A stretch of 64,000 nucleotides of DNA from Gnetum montanum (Eukaryota; Streptophyta; Gnetopsida; Gnetales; Gnetaceae), in assembly GCA_015680685.1 (NCBI GenBank), contig MNCI01005823.1, forward strand, positions 68,623-132,622, read 5' to 3'. Numbering within the stretch: position 1 is the first letter of the stretch; each line of letters begins with the position of its first letter. Below the pieces are notes generated by a model. That model did no database searches, had not been told where the DNA came from, and was given only the letters and a program-made list of their open reading frames with translations. Below are positions 47,201 through 58,194 of the stretch, piece after piece. The translations under genes and the position numbers were made by a program.

Positions 47201-49070
47201 TCCATTTTTCCAACACTTGATCCTAATTGTCTGTTTGGTCAACCCTTAGTCTCAAGGATCCATTGGGCACTCCATTGGTCCAAAGGATTCATTGAGCCAG
47301 ACCCTTGGTCCCAAGCATTTTTTGGATCAAAACTTGGTCCTGAGAGTTTTTTTACTTACACTTGCTCTCAGGGGTCCATTTGGCCAACAGTTGGTCCTAA
47401 GGGTCTTATTGGTGAGCAATTTATCTTGAGGATCCATTTCATCTTCAATTGGTCCCAAGGATCTGTTTGACCAACACTTGGTCCTAAGGGTCTGTTTGGT
47501 GAGTGATTAGTCTTGAGGATTCATTTGGACAACACTTAGTCTCAAGGATCCATTTGGTCAACCCTTTCTCTCGAGGGTCCATTGGGTCAACCCTTTCTCC
47601 TGAGGGTCTATTTGCTAAACAGTTGATCTCAAGGGTCTGTTAGGCCAACACTTGGTCCTGAGGATCCATTTTTCCTATAGTTGGTCTCGAGGATTTGTCT
47701 AGGAAATAGTTGATTTTGAGGGTCTATTTGGCAAACATTTAGTCTTGAGGGTCCATTTGGCCAACCCTTGGTCCAAAGGGTCTATTTGACCAATTCTTAG
47801 TCTCGAGGGTCTGTTTGGCTAACACTTGGTCTTGAGGGTCCATTTGGGGAATGGTTGGTCTTAAGGGTTTGTTTGGTCAAATATTGGTCTTGAGGGTTAG
47901 TTGGGCTAATCCTTGGTCCCAAGGGACCATTTGGTCAAACCTTGGTCTCAAGGGTCCATCGGGCCAAACTTTTCTCCTATTGTTTGCTGGGCCAACACCT
48001 AGTTTGAAGGTTCCGTTTTGCCTATAGTTGGTTTGAAGGGTCCAACTAGCCAATAGTTGGTCTAAAGGGTTCGTTGATTCAACCCCTAGTCCTAAGGGTC
48101 TAATTTTCCTATAGTTGGTCTTGAGGATCTATTTGGCCAACACTTGATCTTGAGTATTTTTTTGGTGAACGGTTGGTCACGAGGGTTCATTTGGCAAACA
48201 CTTGGTCCTGAGGGTCTATTTAGCCAACCCTTAGTCCCAAGTATCTTTTTGGAGAATGGCTGGTCCTAAGGGTTCATTTGGCCAACACTTAGAGCCTAGG
48301 GTCCATTGGGCCAAACCTTTGTCCTAAGGATTTTTTTTACCTATGGTTGGTCCCCAAGAGCCCATCTAGCCAACAGTTGGCCCTAATGATCCGTTTGTCC
48401 AACAGATGGCTCCAAGGATCCATTTGGTTAATCATTAGTCCAAAGGGTCCATTTAGCCAACCTTTGGTCTCAAGGGTTCATTCAGCCAACACTTGGTCCT
48501 AAGGGTCTATTTGGTCAACACTTGGTCTTGAGGGTCCATTTGACCAACACTTGGTTCCAAGGGTTTGTTTGGCCAAAGCTTGGTCCCAAGGATTCATTTG
48601 TTACTCCCTATGTCCTAAGGGTCTATTGTGTTAAACCTTGGTTGTGATGGTCCATTTGGCCAACACTTGGTCTTGAGGGTCCACTTTTCTTATAGTTGGT
48701 CTCAAAGGTCCATTTAGCCAATAGTTGGTCCTAAGGGTCCAGTTGGTAATTGATTGTTCCTAAGGGTTCATTTGATCTACAATTTCTCCTAAAGGTTTGT
48801 TTGGCCAACACATGTTCCCAATGATCTATTTGGTGAGCAGTTGGTCTTGAGGGTCTATTTGTCCAACACTTGATCTCAAGGGTCTACTAGGCTAACCCTT
48901 TGTCTCAAGGGTATGTTGGGCCAACCCTTGGTCTTGAGGGTCCATTTGCTAAATGGTTGGTCCCAAGGGTCCATTAGGCCAAAACTTGGTCTTGAGGATC
49001 CCTTGGGCCAACACTTCATCCCAAGACTCCATTTTTCCCAAAGTTGGTCCTAAGAGTCCATCTATCCAAC
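38229..49070. repeat. Satellite array B: 29-bp tandem repeat, about 374 copies
   Basis: Same unit and same orientation as array A, with the same set of variants in recognisable order. Example: the block with AGGGTAAGTAGGGCCAATCC at 40,651 corresponds to blocks at 5,629 and 6,726 in array A. All ORFs reported in this stretch, on either strand, are periodic products of the repeat. Nothing else is embedded in these 10.8 kb. Confidence 0.97.
44231..45196. repeat. Two near-identical blocks 782 bp apart inside array B
   Basis: CAACACTTGATCTTGAAAGT at 44,231 recurs at 45,013. Rare variants (GGGGAATTATT or GGGGAATGATT, CCCCAAGCACCATTTGG, GTATATTGGG) follow in the same order to about 44,411 and 45,196. 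The offset is 27 units less one base. A second pair, TTCTAAATGGTTGGTCC..CAGTGGCTCTC, lies at about 44,760-44,885 and 44,900-45,010. Confidence 0.88.
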
Positions 49071-50097
49071 ATGTCAAGTTTTCTACACTACACAGTGTGA
49101 TAGAGCATATTGCAAACACTTAGTAAAATTTTTGTAGATTTTGACTTGCTACACGCATCATGTTGTCTACACTGCACAATGTAGCAGAGCGTAGCATGCA
49201 TACTTTGACAAATTTCAACAAAATTTGCAATGTTTATTCATGGCACGCTAACCACAATCTAAGGTGTAATAGAACAAGTAGCCTCGAAAGTCAAAAAATC
49301 ACCAAATGCATCTTCCATGTTGAGGTAGCTTGATAAATCCTTGTCCAAAACTTAGGCAAAATTTGGCCTTGAAACCTATGTCAAGCTTGCTACCCTATGC
49401 AACATAGTAGAGCATGATAGGCCCAAAAGATAGACAATTTTCCAAACTATTTTTTTCATCTTGAGCACTTTTGATAGACTCTAACCTAATACTTGGGTGG
49501 ACTAGCAACTAAGACATGTGTCAAGTTGGGCAAGCTGGAGAGTGTAGCGAGCTTGATAGTTTGGGAGGTAGAAAATTTGCCAAACTATTTGGTCCATCTA
49601 AAGCAAACCTTAACTGCTTCTGGCTTGAAATTTGTGTAGATAGGCTATGAAAGTGTGTTTTATGCTAGCCATGCTAGGGAGCGTAGCAAGCAGACACAGA
49701 AAAATTTTGCAAAAATAAGGACTTCAAGTGTACTACATTGTTTACAATACACAGCATGACACCAGACTTAGAAAAATTTTACCTAAGTTTTGACACTTAG
49801 AAAAATCTGCCATTAAATTGTAGAAGCTCGAAATTGGTGATATTTCATTGGCCCCTCTTTGTTGACATCTAGAGGATTAACCCAAGAGACATCGACAAAG
49901 AATACAAACCACCATAATGAACATGACACCAACACCATTCATCATTGCTTACTTGGATGATGCTTCATTATGCTTAAGAGTGCTAAGGGAATGAGGTATG
50001 GTAGAGAATAGTTTGGGGAGATGGATCAAGGGATGATGGATGGAGAGGATAACTATAGGATGAAATGTCATGATGGCTAGTCACCATAGCATGATCC
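49071..50097 (-). mobile_element. TatC: remnant of a Tat element (partial LTR and 3' tail)
   Basis: 49,071-49,847 is the start of an LTR on the minus strand (TGAAATATC, decayed from TGAAACACC) with CTACACTGCACAATGTAGCA dyads; it is cut off by array B. 49,848-49,866 is its polypurine tract (GTCAACAAAGAGGGGCCAA on the minus strand). 49,867-50,097 is a 3' internal tail like the TatD sequence after 51,651. TatD begins immediately after it. Confidence 0.75.
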
Positions 50098-51634
50098 TGT
50101 AATGACGGAAAACGTTGGTCGCTGGAAACTACCAAACAAAAATCCATGTACACAATCTTGACCATGGATCCGTGCAAGGGCCGTGCTGGAGAAAATGAAT
50201 CCGCGGTGCCCTGAATGGTCTTGTCGATCAGACAGGGACTTACTCAATCAGTAAATTGACGAATATAGTGACAATATGTGTATTATATAGATATTTTGCG
50301 AAACAGATTGATTTGATGAATCGTGAAAGGAGTAGAAAACAATGTAAATAAATTGAAATAATGATAACGTCAATGCAACAAGGAAGATCAAATTTAAGAA
50401 GGATGCACAATTCCAAGATCTATGTTTTGACTTAAAGACTGATAATATTGTATATAAATTTCCAATGACAAACTCCACTTATCTTGTGCAAAGCATACAC
50501 AAAATAACAAGAAAACTGTTCAACAAGGAGTATAGAATGAAGCTCGGTCTACCTCGTAAGCCAAAGATGGGATGCAAGGAAGGTCAAGCCTGGATGTCTA
50601 TCAATCAACTGTTTCTGATCAATAGATCTTGACAACCGCACCAGACGATCTCTCGATCTCTAATCTACTCCCTTTGCCTTCGATAGTCTCTGCTCAAAAC
50701 TATCAATGATCGCCAATGGAGAAAATTGTATTTTTGCCAAAGGACTGATCACTCCTGCTGCCAATGCTCAAGCAAATGTCTTCTGTCTCTACTCAAAAGG
50801 TGATAGTTGCCAAAAAAGCCCAAGATGAAGATGATCTCCCCCCTTCTCTTTCTTTACCAACTAGAGTATTTATAGGTTCAGTAGTACATGAAGAAGGCAT
50901 GGCCCTGATGACATGTGTCTCAAACCTTCAAAATACCTTTGACTTGGTAAACTTTATGTTGAAACTGGTCATGTTGCATCACATTTTTGGGAAGGGGAGC
51001 AAAGTACACTGTCGACCACTTCGGCTGAAGCCGCTTCATGATTACGCACAATATGCTCATCAGCGTATTGTGCATGTTGATAGCAGGTGCAAGTCTGGTA
51101 CTACTTTAGCTGGCTTTAGGCTATATTACACTCGTTTACGCTACGTCACTTGGCAAAGTGTAATAGAGCATGGAAATAGTTGATTCAAGCTATTTTACAC
51201 TCTTTTACGCCACAAAGCGTAATAGAGCATAAAAATGGTCAACTTTACAATAAATTACACTTTTCTACGCTGCATAGCATAATGAGCGTAAAGTGACCAA
51301 TCTACAAAAAAGAAGAAATCAATCTACTGCGCTTCCTTGAACTCTGACTTTGCTTTCCTTGAAGCTTGTTACGCTGCTTTGTGTAACGGAGTGTAAACTC
51401 AACCTTTCTAACATAGGGCTATGTTAAGAAAATTTACGTTGAGTGACACTATGCTATGTTGCGTAATGTAGCATAAAGAGAGAAAATAAAGTAAGGTGAA
51501 AATTTGTAAGAAACTTGGAGACTTGATGCTGCGTGCTTCTTTGCCTCGTTCTGTCTTCTGGATTTCTGTCGCAAACTTTCGCCTGAATTGTGAATCTTTG
51601 CCTTAGGCCGATTCGCAATTTCCATGGTGTTTCA
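50098..51634 (-). repeat. TatD 3' LTR
   Basis: 1,537 bp; on the minus strand TGAAACACCATGG to ..CATTACA. TATAAATAC on the minus strand at 50,866-50,874. The U3 (51,050-51,480) has five or six TTACGC..GCGTAA-type dyads, for example 51,129-51,170, 51,189-51,222, 51,262-51,290 and 51,369-51,395. Inner end matches the TatA LTR at 2,063-2,220. Confidence 0.9.
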
Positions 51635-51650
51635 ATGGCCCCTCTTTGTT
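51635..51650 (-). other. TatD polypurine tract
   Basis: Minus strand AACAAAGAGGGGCCAT directly before the LTR TGAAACACC; shared with TatB (36,497) and TatC (49,848). Confidence 0.85.
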
Positions 51651-52699
51651 GACATTTAGAGGGCTTGCCCGAAAGACATCGACAAAGAATATGAAACACC
51701 GGATGGGTAAAATTACCAATAGCGTTCATCAACGGTTACTCAAGTGTCGCCTTGTCAAAGCAGAAGTNATTCATCAACGGTTACTCAAGTGTCGCCTTGT
51801 CAAAGCAGAAGTGCAAAAATGAGGGAAATAGAAGATAAAGGGTATGGGAGGGAATTCTTACAGAGGTAAGAGGAAAGAGTTTCAAGGAAGACTCAAGTGA
51901 GGTTCAAGGAAGACTCAAATGAGGTTTGGGGAAGACGCAAATGTGTGAGTATAGTTTTTTCACACATAAGAACTTAGGCCTTCTCCTGCAATTGTGTTTG
52001 CATGGAGTTATGCCATCATTTTGTAGATGAAGGGGCTTGCATAGATGAATTGTGTTGCGTCTGCATGGCCTAGATGAGTTGTGTTTCATCCATTTTGCCG
52101 ACCCACTTTTTTTTGTGTCCATTAGGCAAGTTGCATTACGCCGGTTCATGGACTTGATTGTAATGTGAATGCGGAAAGCGTATGCTGCGTATTCACATTT
52201 TGCGTAAGGGAAACAGATGATGGAGATGCAGGGAAGTAAGAGCTAGAGGTAGGATTATGAGGAAAACAGGGATGCACTCCTGAGTGGACAGGCTAACCTA
52301 AGCAACCATCTTAAAACGCTATCTGTATTTCACCGCTCAGATGAACTCACCCTTGAACGACATCCTCATAGCAAGTAACCTACAACCAAAGAAGAAAACA
52401 GAGGACACCATTNNNNNNNNNNNNNNNNNNNNNNNNNNNNNNNNNNNNNNNNNNNNNNNNNNNNNNNNNNNNNNNNNNNNNNNNNNNNNNNNNNNNNNNN
52501 NNNNNNNNNNNNNNNNNNNNNNNNNNNNNNNNNNNNNNNNNNNNNNNNNNNNNNNNNNNNNNNNNNNNNNNNNNNNNNNNNNNNNNNNNNNNNNNNNNNN
52601 NNNNNNNNNNNNNNNNNNNNNNNNNNNNNNNNNNNNNNNNNNNNNNNNNNNNNNNNNNNNNNNNNNNNNNNNNNNNNNNNNNNNNNNNNNNNNNNNNNN
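51651..52699 (-). other. TatD 3' untranslated region with a suspect join and an assembly gap
   Basis: No gene seen. A 43-bp stretch (51,725-51,767) is repeated exactly at 51,770-51,812 around a single N at 51,768, typical of an unmerged contig overlap. 287 N at 52,413-52,699 replace the start of the tandem repeat. GTAATGTGAATGCG..CGTATGCTGCGTATTCACATTT at 52,160-52,203 forms an imperfect inverted repeat. Confidence 0.8.
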
Positions 52700-53262
52700 T
52701 AGTTTTAAGTCCTGGTAGACTATCGTTGCTAGTTTTAAGTCCCAGCAGACCATGGTCCCAGTTTAAAGTCTGGGCGGACTGAAAAGTGCTAGTTTTATGT
52801 CATAGCGGACGATGGTAGAACTGATTTATGGTCTCAGCAGACCGTGTTGTGGATGTCAGTTTCATGTCGTGACCCAAGGACAAATCTGTTCTGGTTTCAC
52901 ATCTCAGCAGATGGATACTTACCTGTGCCAATTTTATGTCTTGGCAGACAGCCAGTGCCAGTTTAGCATTGTGGCGAATGCGTGCAGGAAATGCCAATTT
53001 TATGTCTTGGCGGACCTATACAACACTGCCAGTTTTACATCGTAGCGGATGGTTGCAACTTGCTAGTTTTACGTCATGGCAGATGATTGTTGCCAGTTTA
53101 GCGTCATGGGGGACGCGTGCAAGAAGTGCCCGTTTTACGTCATAGCGGACAATCAGTGCTAGTTTAGCGTCATGGCAGACGCGTGAGGAGAGTGCTACTT
53201 TTATGTCGTAGCAGACGGTTGTTGCCAATTTAGCATCGTAGCGGACGATTGTTGCCATGCCT
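52700..53262 (-). repeat. Tandem repeat after integrase (TatD)
   Basis: About 17 units of 28-36 bp; on the minus strand the core is GCTATGACATAAAACTAGCA. Homologous to 34,641-34,965 of TatB. The neighbouring N gap probably reflects further copies. ORFs at 52,812-53,273 on both strands come from this repeat. Confidence 0.87.
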
Positions 53263-53284
53263 GATGTTAACACTGGATATGCAG

Positions 53285-54289
53285 CTAAATGTAGTACCGC
53301 TTCAGATATATATGGTTCACAGGATTTGGTAACGCATTTCCATTGATATCTGCTAGCTTGAATGCACCATTGCCATACACATCAACTACCAAGAAAAGGC
53401 CCTCCCAGTTTGCAGAGAACTTGCCTATTGGTTTGTGAATGGCCTTGAGAACCAAATCTCCTTTCTTGATCGGGCATTTTTGAAGATTATGATGGTGCTT
53501 CTGCCTCTGCTTATCTTGATACTTTTCGATGGTATCAAGCATCTATATTCGCTTCTCCTCTACTGAATCCAAATCCATGATTCGAGACTCGATATGTTGA
53601 GGTTCATTTATAATCGTGGAGAGGAGCATTTGCAGAGAAGGAACTTGTAATTCGAGGGGTAGCACCGCCTCAAATCCATAGACTAGGCTATAGGGCATAC
53701 TGTCTGTAGTTGTTCTGCATGTGGTACGATACGCCCATAGCACATAGAGGATCTTTTCATGCCACCATCTCTTGTTGCTATCAAGCATTTTCTTGAGTAA
53801 GTTGATAATGACCTTGTTTGTCGCTTCAGCTTGACCATTCACTTGCGGGTAATAAGGTGAGGAAAAAGGTTATTTGATACTAAGGTTGTCACAAAAGGAT
53901 TTGATTTCCAGATTGCTAAATTGTGGCCCATTGTCGGTCATGATAGTCATCGGGAGACCAAATCTAGTTACAATGTTGTCTAGAATGAAATGATAGATCT
54001 GTTGAGACGTGATCTTTCGCAAAGGGATGGCTTCCACCCACTTCGTGAAGTACTCAGTGATGATGATTATGAAGCTATGACTTGCGGAAGATTTCTGTGT
54101 GATAGGCCCTATAATGTCTAATCCCCATCGTTGAAAGGGCCATGTTATCTGAGTCGTGTGTAGTTCTATAGGCAACACATGTATAAGATTTGCGTAACGC
54201 TGACACATGTCACATGTTTTAACTTTTGTAAGACAATCTTTTTCTATGCATGACCAATAATACCCTAAGTGACGAATTTTAGAGGCCAT
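53285..54289 (-). pseudogene. pol: Integrase of TatD
   Basis: Inserts element DNA into the host chromosome. In order: zinc-finger cysteines KTCDMCQRY (about 54,205), core with WGLDIIGPI (first Asp, about 54,120), TDNGPQFSN (second Asp, about 53,935) and NGQAEATNKVI (catalytic Glu, about 53,835), so the full D,D,E triad is present. The C-terminal GKFSANWEGLFLV region ends at YLKRYYI, stop 53,285. The frame is continuous apart from a TAA just before SPYYPQ (about 53,867) and a TAG at 53,543. The zinc domain extends upstream of 54,289. Confidence 0.9.
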
Positions 54290-55060
54290 GACTCGTGGCG
54301 CTACGTGTCCTCCGCATAATCCCTCGTGGACTTCGCCGACTATACGTTGCGCCTATTCTTTGTTAACGCAAGTAAGCAGCACTCCATCAAAAGAGCATCT
54401 ACAAAGAGTACTATCTCCTATGATGATGTACTACCTAGCTCGCTTGCAAATTGCATCTTTTTGTGCACATGTTAGTTTGTGCGCTGGTTCGCCATGCAAG
54501 AGGTAAGTTTTAATGTTGTTGTACCACTCTGGCGTTCTATCCTCAAGCAGTGAAGATATTTGCGTCGCCTGAATGATAGAATCTGTACAATCTGTTATTA
54601 AGATGGGACAAGTGTCAAATAGGTGCGATGGCACGTTTAAAGCTAATGTAGCCGGTGCATCGGCTGGCGTGTTATCATTTTGAGGTATGTGTTGGGCATC
54701 GATCGTTGTGAACTGCTTCAGAAGATCTTTAGCCATATCGCAGTAGGGTTGTAAATGTACAGCCTTACAGGCGTAGACTCCTATGATTTGATTTATAACA
54801 AGAATCGAATCACCCCTAATTGCGAGGTGTTGAACATTAAGCTCTTTGGCTGTTAATAAACACCTGAGGAGTCCCTCGTACTCTGCCACGTTGTTCGTAC
54901 AGGGAAAGGTCAAGCGGTAAGCGTCAAGACGTACATCCTCAGGTGAAAGTAAAATGACTGTGGCAGCACTGCCACCTCTAGTGGTTGAAGCTCTATCAAA
55001 ATATAATGTTGCTTCGGGGCCTGTTAAAATAGGTCTTAAACTATGTACATGCTCGTCTAG
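54290..55060 (-). pseudogene. pol: Second, archaeal-type RNase H of TatD
   Basis: Readable from about 55,030: LYFDRASTTRGGSA, then FPCTNNVAEYEGLLRCLLTA, IRGDSILVINQI, and NDNTPADAPATLA. The D-E-D-D layout (FDRAS, AEYE, GDS, ADA) is complete, which indicates the active RNase H of the element. The presence of this domain between RNase H and integrase is the signature of the Tat lineage. The stretch 54,431-54,913 is open. The region down to 54,290 is the linker to integrase, with stops. Confidence 0.87.
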
Positions 55061-55651
55061 AAATTTAGGCTCTATGGTTGCCTAACTATCAATAGGTGAG
55101 GTTATTACTTGATCAGCTATCGCTTGGCCTTTCATAGAAGATTGGCCAATATAATGTAGATCGAATTCTGCCGTGATAGCTTTTCAATGAGCTATTTTAC
55201 TACTTTCGTACAGATTATGCGTAATAGCCCTAAGGATGTTATTTTTGCAGATTATGTTGACCTGGGTATGAAAGAGATAGTGTCTGCACTTTTTGAGCGT
55301 AAACACTAACGCTAAGTAATTACGCTCTACTTCATTGTACCTCGTTTCATACACACATAGAGCATGACTCAAGTAATATATGGGTACTTCTGACCCATCA
55401 TCTCTCTTTTGACAGAGTAATGCAGCTAAGGCTACGTCTAATGTTGCAAGGTAAATGTAAAATGGTTGATCCCTTTGTGGTGGGAATACTGTTGGCAAGC
55501 GTTGAAGCTCCTGCTTCAAGTTGTCAAATGCACGCTGACAATCATCCGTCCATTCGAAATTAACTCCCTTTTTTAATAGATACTGCATAGGGTGTAACCT
55601 ATCTGTTAGCCTCGAAATGAACCACCTGATAAACTGTAACCTCCCTTGCAA
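55061..55651 (-). pseudogene. pol: Connection and first RNase H domain of TatD, catalytically degenerate
   Basis: Starts with GRLQFIRWFISRLTDRLHP, then FEWTDDCQRAFDNLKQEL, FYIYLATLDVALAALLCQK, YYLSHALCVYETRYNEVERNYLALVF and KCRHYLF. The YLDAS motif that carries the first catalytic Asp reads YLATL here and YLATS in TatB, so the loss predates both copies; this domain probably serves only as a structural connection. Open from 55,651 to 55,184, same frame as RT and integrase. Confidence 0.85.
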
Positions 55652-56764
55652 TCCACGTCATTGCTTGAGATTCGTAGGGGATGTCAATTCAACAATGGCT
55701 TTGACTTTGTCAGGGTCTACTCATATACCGGTTTCTAATACCAGAAACCCCAGCATGCGTCCGGTTTTGACTCCGAATACACACTTCTTTGGGTTGAGCC
55801 GAAGGTCGTATTTAGAGCATCTTTTAAGGACTAACTCCAAATCCTCCGAATGATCTTCTGACCTTATAGACTTAACAGCTATATCATCAACATAATCATT
55901 TAGTCTTCCTAGGAGGTAATTGCTAAAGATGTACGTCATAGCTTGTTGATACGTAGCTCCAGCATTTTTTAACCCAAAAGGCATCATTATGTAGCAAAAG
56001 GTCCCCTAGGGTGTCATGAATGTCGTTGTCAGCTGGTGTTCTGGGTTGATGTGTATTTGATTGTAGCCTGAGAAGACATCCATGAAAGATAAAAGTGCAT
56101 GCCTAGTGGTCATATCCACTAGTTGGTCGATACTCGATAATGGGAAATTATCCTTGATTGTAGCTTTGTTTAAGTCTCGAAAGTCTATGCAGATGCGTAT
56201 CCCTCCGATCTTTTTAGAAACAACTACAATGTTAGATACCTAGTCTGAGTAATCAACCACACAAATAAAACTAGCCTGGTACAATTTAGTGATCTCATCA
56301 GGTACTGCTAGCGCGACTTCTAGCTTAATTTTTCGTGCTTTCTATCTAACTGCTTTGATATGGGGATCTAGAATTATGTTGTGCTGTAATAATCTTGGGT
56401 CTAGTCCTGGCATATCTTCGTATGACCATGTAAACACTATGATGTTGTTCTGGAGGACCTGCTTTATGTTATCATGTACCTTTTGTTCTAGTAAAGAACT
56501 AACCTTAAGAGTTTTAGTCTCAACTTTATGCATAACCACAGAGACCTCGTTAAGGGGGTCTTCGGTTACATCTCCAGCTTCCAGATCTAGCATACGCGTC
56601 GGTTGTTCTAGCCAATCTAGAGATGTTTTCGACGTGGCTATGGTTGCGTCATCAAGGGCAAGGTTACTTTCTACTAGTGTGGGATCAAATTGTTTAATGA
56701 TTTCCCCGTATGGGCTTGTTAAAACTAGGAGCGTAGATAAAGTTTCGTCCATTTGGCAATTGTC
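55652..56764 (-). pseudogene. pol: Reverse transcriptase of TatD
   Basis: Open stretch 56,752-56,342 begins MDETLSTLLVLTSPYGEI and includes FTWSYEDMPGLDPRLLQHNI. Then, with stops, IRICIDFRDLNKATIKDNFPL and FMDVFSGYNQIHI (first catalytic Asp, about 56,090), MMPFGLKNAGATYQ (55,987) and YVDDIAVKS (catalytic pair, about 55,880), ending NPKKCVFGVKTGRMLGFLV. Stops at DYSD-stop-VSN and TP-stop-GTFCY both replace Trp (TGG to TAG). All segments are in one frame. Just upstream the minus strand has CTAAT, a T-rich tract and TTTTGTAG ending at 56,765, a plausible 3' splice site. Confidence 0.9.
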
Positions 56765-57250
56765 CTACAAAATTGTCAAATATAAAAGTAATTAGAAAAA
56801 TGCTAAGTTGGATGCGATAAACATTTAGCGTATAACACTTAGTTTAGTCTAAAAAGAAAAAGGATGTGATGTGATGTTGTTGAATGTGAGAAGCTAACTG
56901 AATTTTGAACATCATGGATAGCCTATAATTAATGCGACCTAATTACAAGGAGATAAGATGTAGTAGTTTAACGTCATTTCAGACCGTAATGCATGTGATA
57001 TCTATCACAATTAATGTCTTGATTTTCGGGTTCCAGCTCATACTGGCACCAGCATTTGGGCAAGTTTCGCTTAAATCGGGCATCAAGTTGGTTAGTTTCG
57101 CATATAAGTAGGTAGTTCATATCGAAAATAGGTTGTTGGCTATTGCAAATTTGAATTCTCGGTTGTCACAGGGAGAAGGAGAAAGAGAAAAATATTGCAG
57201 CGCACTATTTACGAAGGTGTTTAGGTATGAAGGTGTTTAGGACTGTAACA
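56765..57250. promoter_or_regulatory. Region between RT and antisense gene: head-to-head boundary
   Basis: For the plus-strand antisense gene this is the upstream region. TATAAAAG at 56,781-56,788 is a candidate TATA box, about 470 bp before its ATG. One unit of the TTAAACTAC-type repeat (on the minus strand) lies at 56,961-56,993, corresponding to the tandem block at 24,058-24,137 in TatB. For the minus-strand element the same stretch holds the possible 3' splice site. No protein is seen in it. Confidence 0.35.
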
Positions 57251-57455
57251 ATGGCGCCGAAAGTGAGAGGAAAGAATACCAAGTTGGCTAAAATCGACAA
57301 AGTACAAGGGAGCCTACAGCGTGCTTTGCAGGCCTTGGTCAAAGTGAGAGATGTCACTCCCCTGAATCGGTAGTATATCTTTTACTTACTCGTATTGCTT
57401 CCTGTGATATGCTTTTTTGTTATGTTTATCTTTTTTCATCCTCTGCGTAAACTAG

Positions 57456-57582
57456 AGTTCTAGGCTGCAGACCTTGTGTTGAAGCAAGGGTTTAGACAAC
57501 AGTATTGCATCTATCGCCGTTGTCTGAGACAGACCTTGTACAATTACAAGGGTTTCAACGATTTCGGCTGTATGGCTAGAGC
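57456..57582 (+). pseudogene. Exon 2 of the antisense gene
   Basis: Frame reads AADLVLKQGFRQQYCIYRRC, then LRQTLYNYKGFNDFGCMARA, preceded by a TAG. Donor GTAATT at 57,583; the two leftover bases GC join T of exon 3 to give Ala. Too short to be called as an ORF on its own. No domain recognised. Confidence 0.6.
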
Positions 57583-57657
57583 GTAATTTTGTAAATTTTC
57601 CTATAGTTTAAGCATGCAATCGGAATCTAGATGGTAACGTGTTTATTTTCTGTAAAG

Positions 57658-58106
57658 TATCATGGTGAAACCCGTCCTAATCGTTTTGGATATAGTCAGG
57701 GTTTTATGTTTTATAAACCCTATTGTACCCAATGTTCCTCCCCCTCAAACTCGGTTGCAGGGGAAGGCTATATGGTTTCGAAAGGGTGCACTGGAGTTTT
57801 TGCAGTTTTTGCTGCGTAATTACAGTATTATTGTGTGGTCGCATCTGTCAGGCGATGTGGCTAGAGCTATTTTGGAACATCTGTTAGTGGGTTCTACGCA
57901 GGGCGTCCTGGCTTTCCTGACAAATGGGGCTATTGATACTGGGCATCCTCAAGACTATGAACTTAGCACCAGAGGATTGAGGCATCTAAGTTGGATCTGG
58001 GAGATGCCTAGATTTAGCTATTATCATGCGTATAATACTTTGTTTGTGGCTCGTCATGTCTCGACTTACTTTCAGAATCCACCAGGCATGGTGTATTATT
58101 CGGGCG
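57658..58106 (+). pseudogene. Exon 3 of the antisense gene: FCP1/NIF-like HAD domain lacking acidic residues
   Basis: MVKPVLIVLDIVRVL gives the HAD motif-I strand with the first Asp kept, but Val-Arg follows where FCP1-type enzymes have the second Asp. Next, FRKGALEFLQFLLRNYSIIVW followed by SHLSGDVARAILEHLL fits the pattern RPGxxEFLxFL..FxxxVWSS. Finally LRHLSWIWEMP and NTLFVARHVSTYF with NPPGMVYY correspond to the NTLLxDDSPYKxxxNPPN block, with the Asp pair replaced by Ala-Arg. The stretch is free of stops throughout. FCP1/SCP phosphatases act on phosphoserine, for example in the RNA polymerase II tail; this version would be expected to bind rather than cut, if it ever was made. Confidence 0.7.
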
Positions 58107-58194
58107 GGAAAGTTATTTTACTGGCGATATTGTCAATATGTTTCTAATGTCTGAATTTGCAAAGCATAGGATAGTAATGTGTTATATGATACAG

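Noticed and set aside
38208-47470. Similar ORFs in array B, including a 115-codon one at 45,424-45,771
   Set aside because: Same periodic artefact; length follows chance absence of CTTGAG-type units, which give TGA.
56289-56795. 168-codon plus-strand ORF opposite RT
   Set aside because: Opposite strand of conserved RT residues (FTWSYEDMPGLDP); no independent support.
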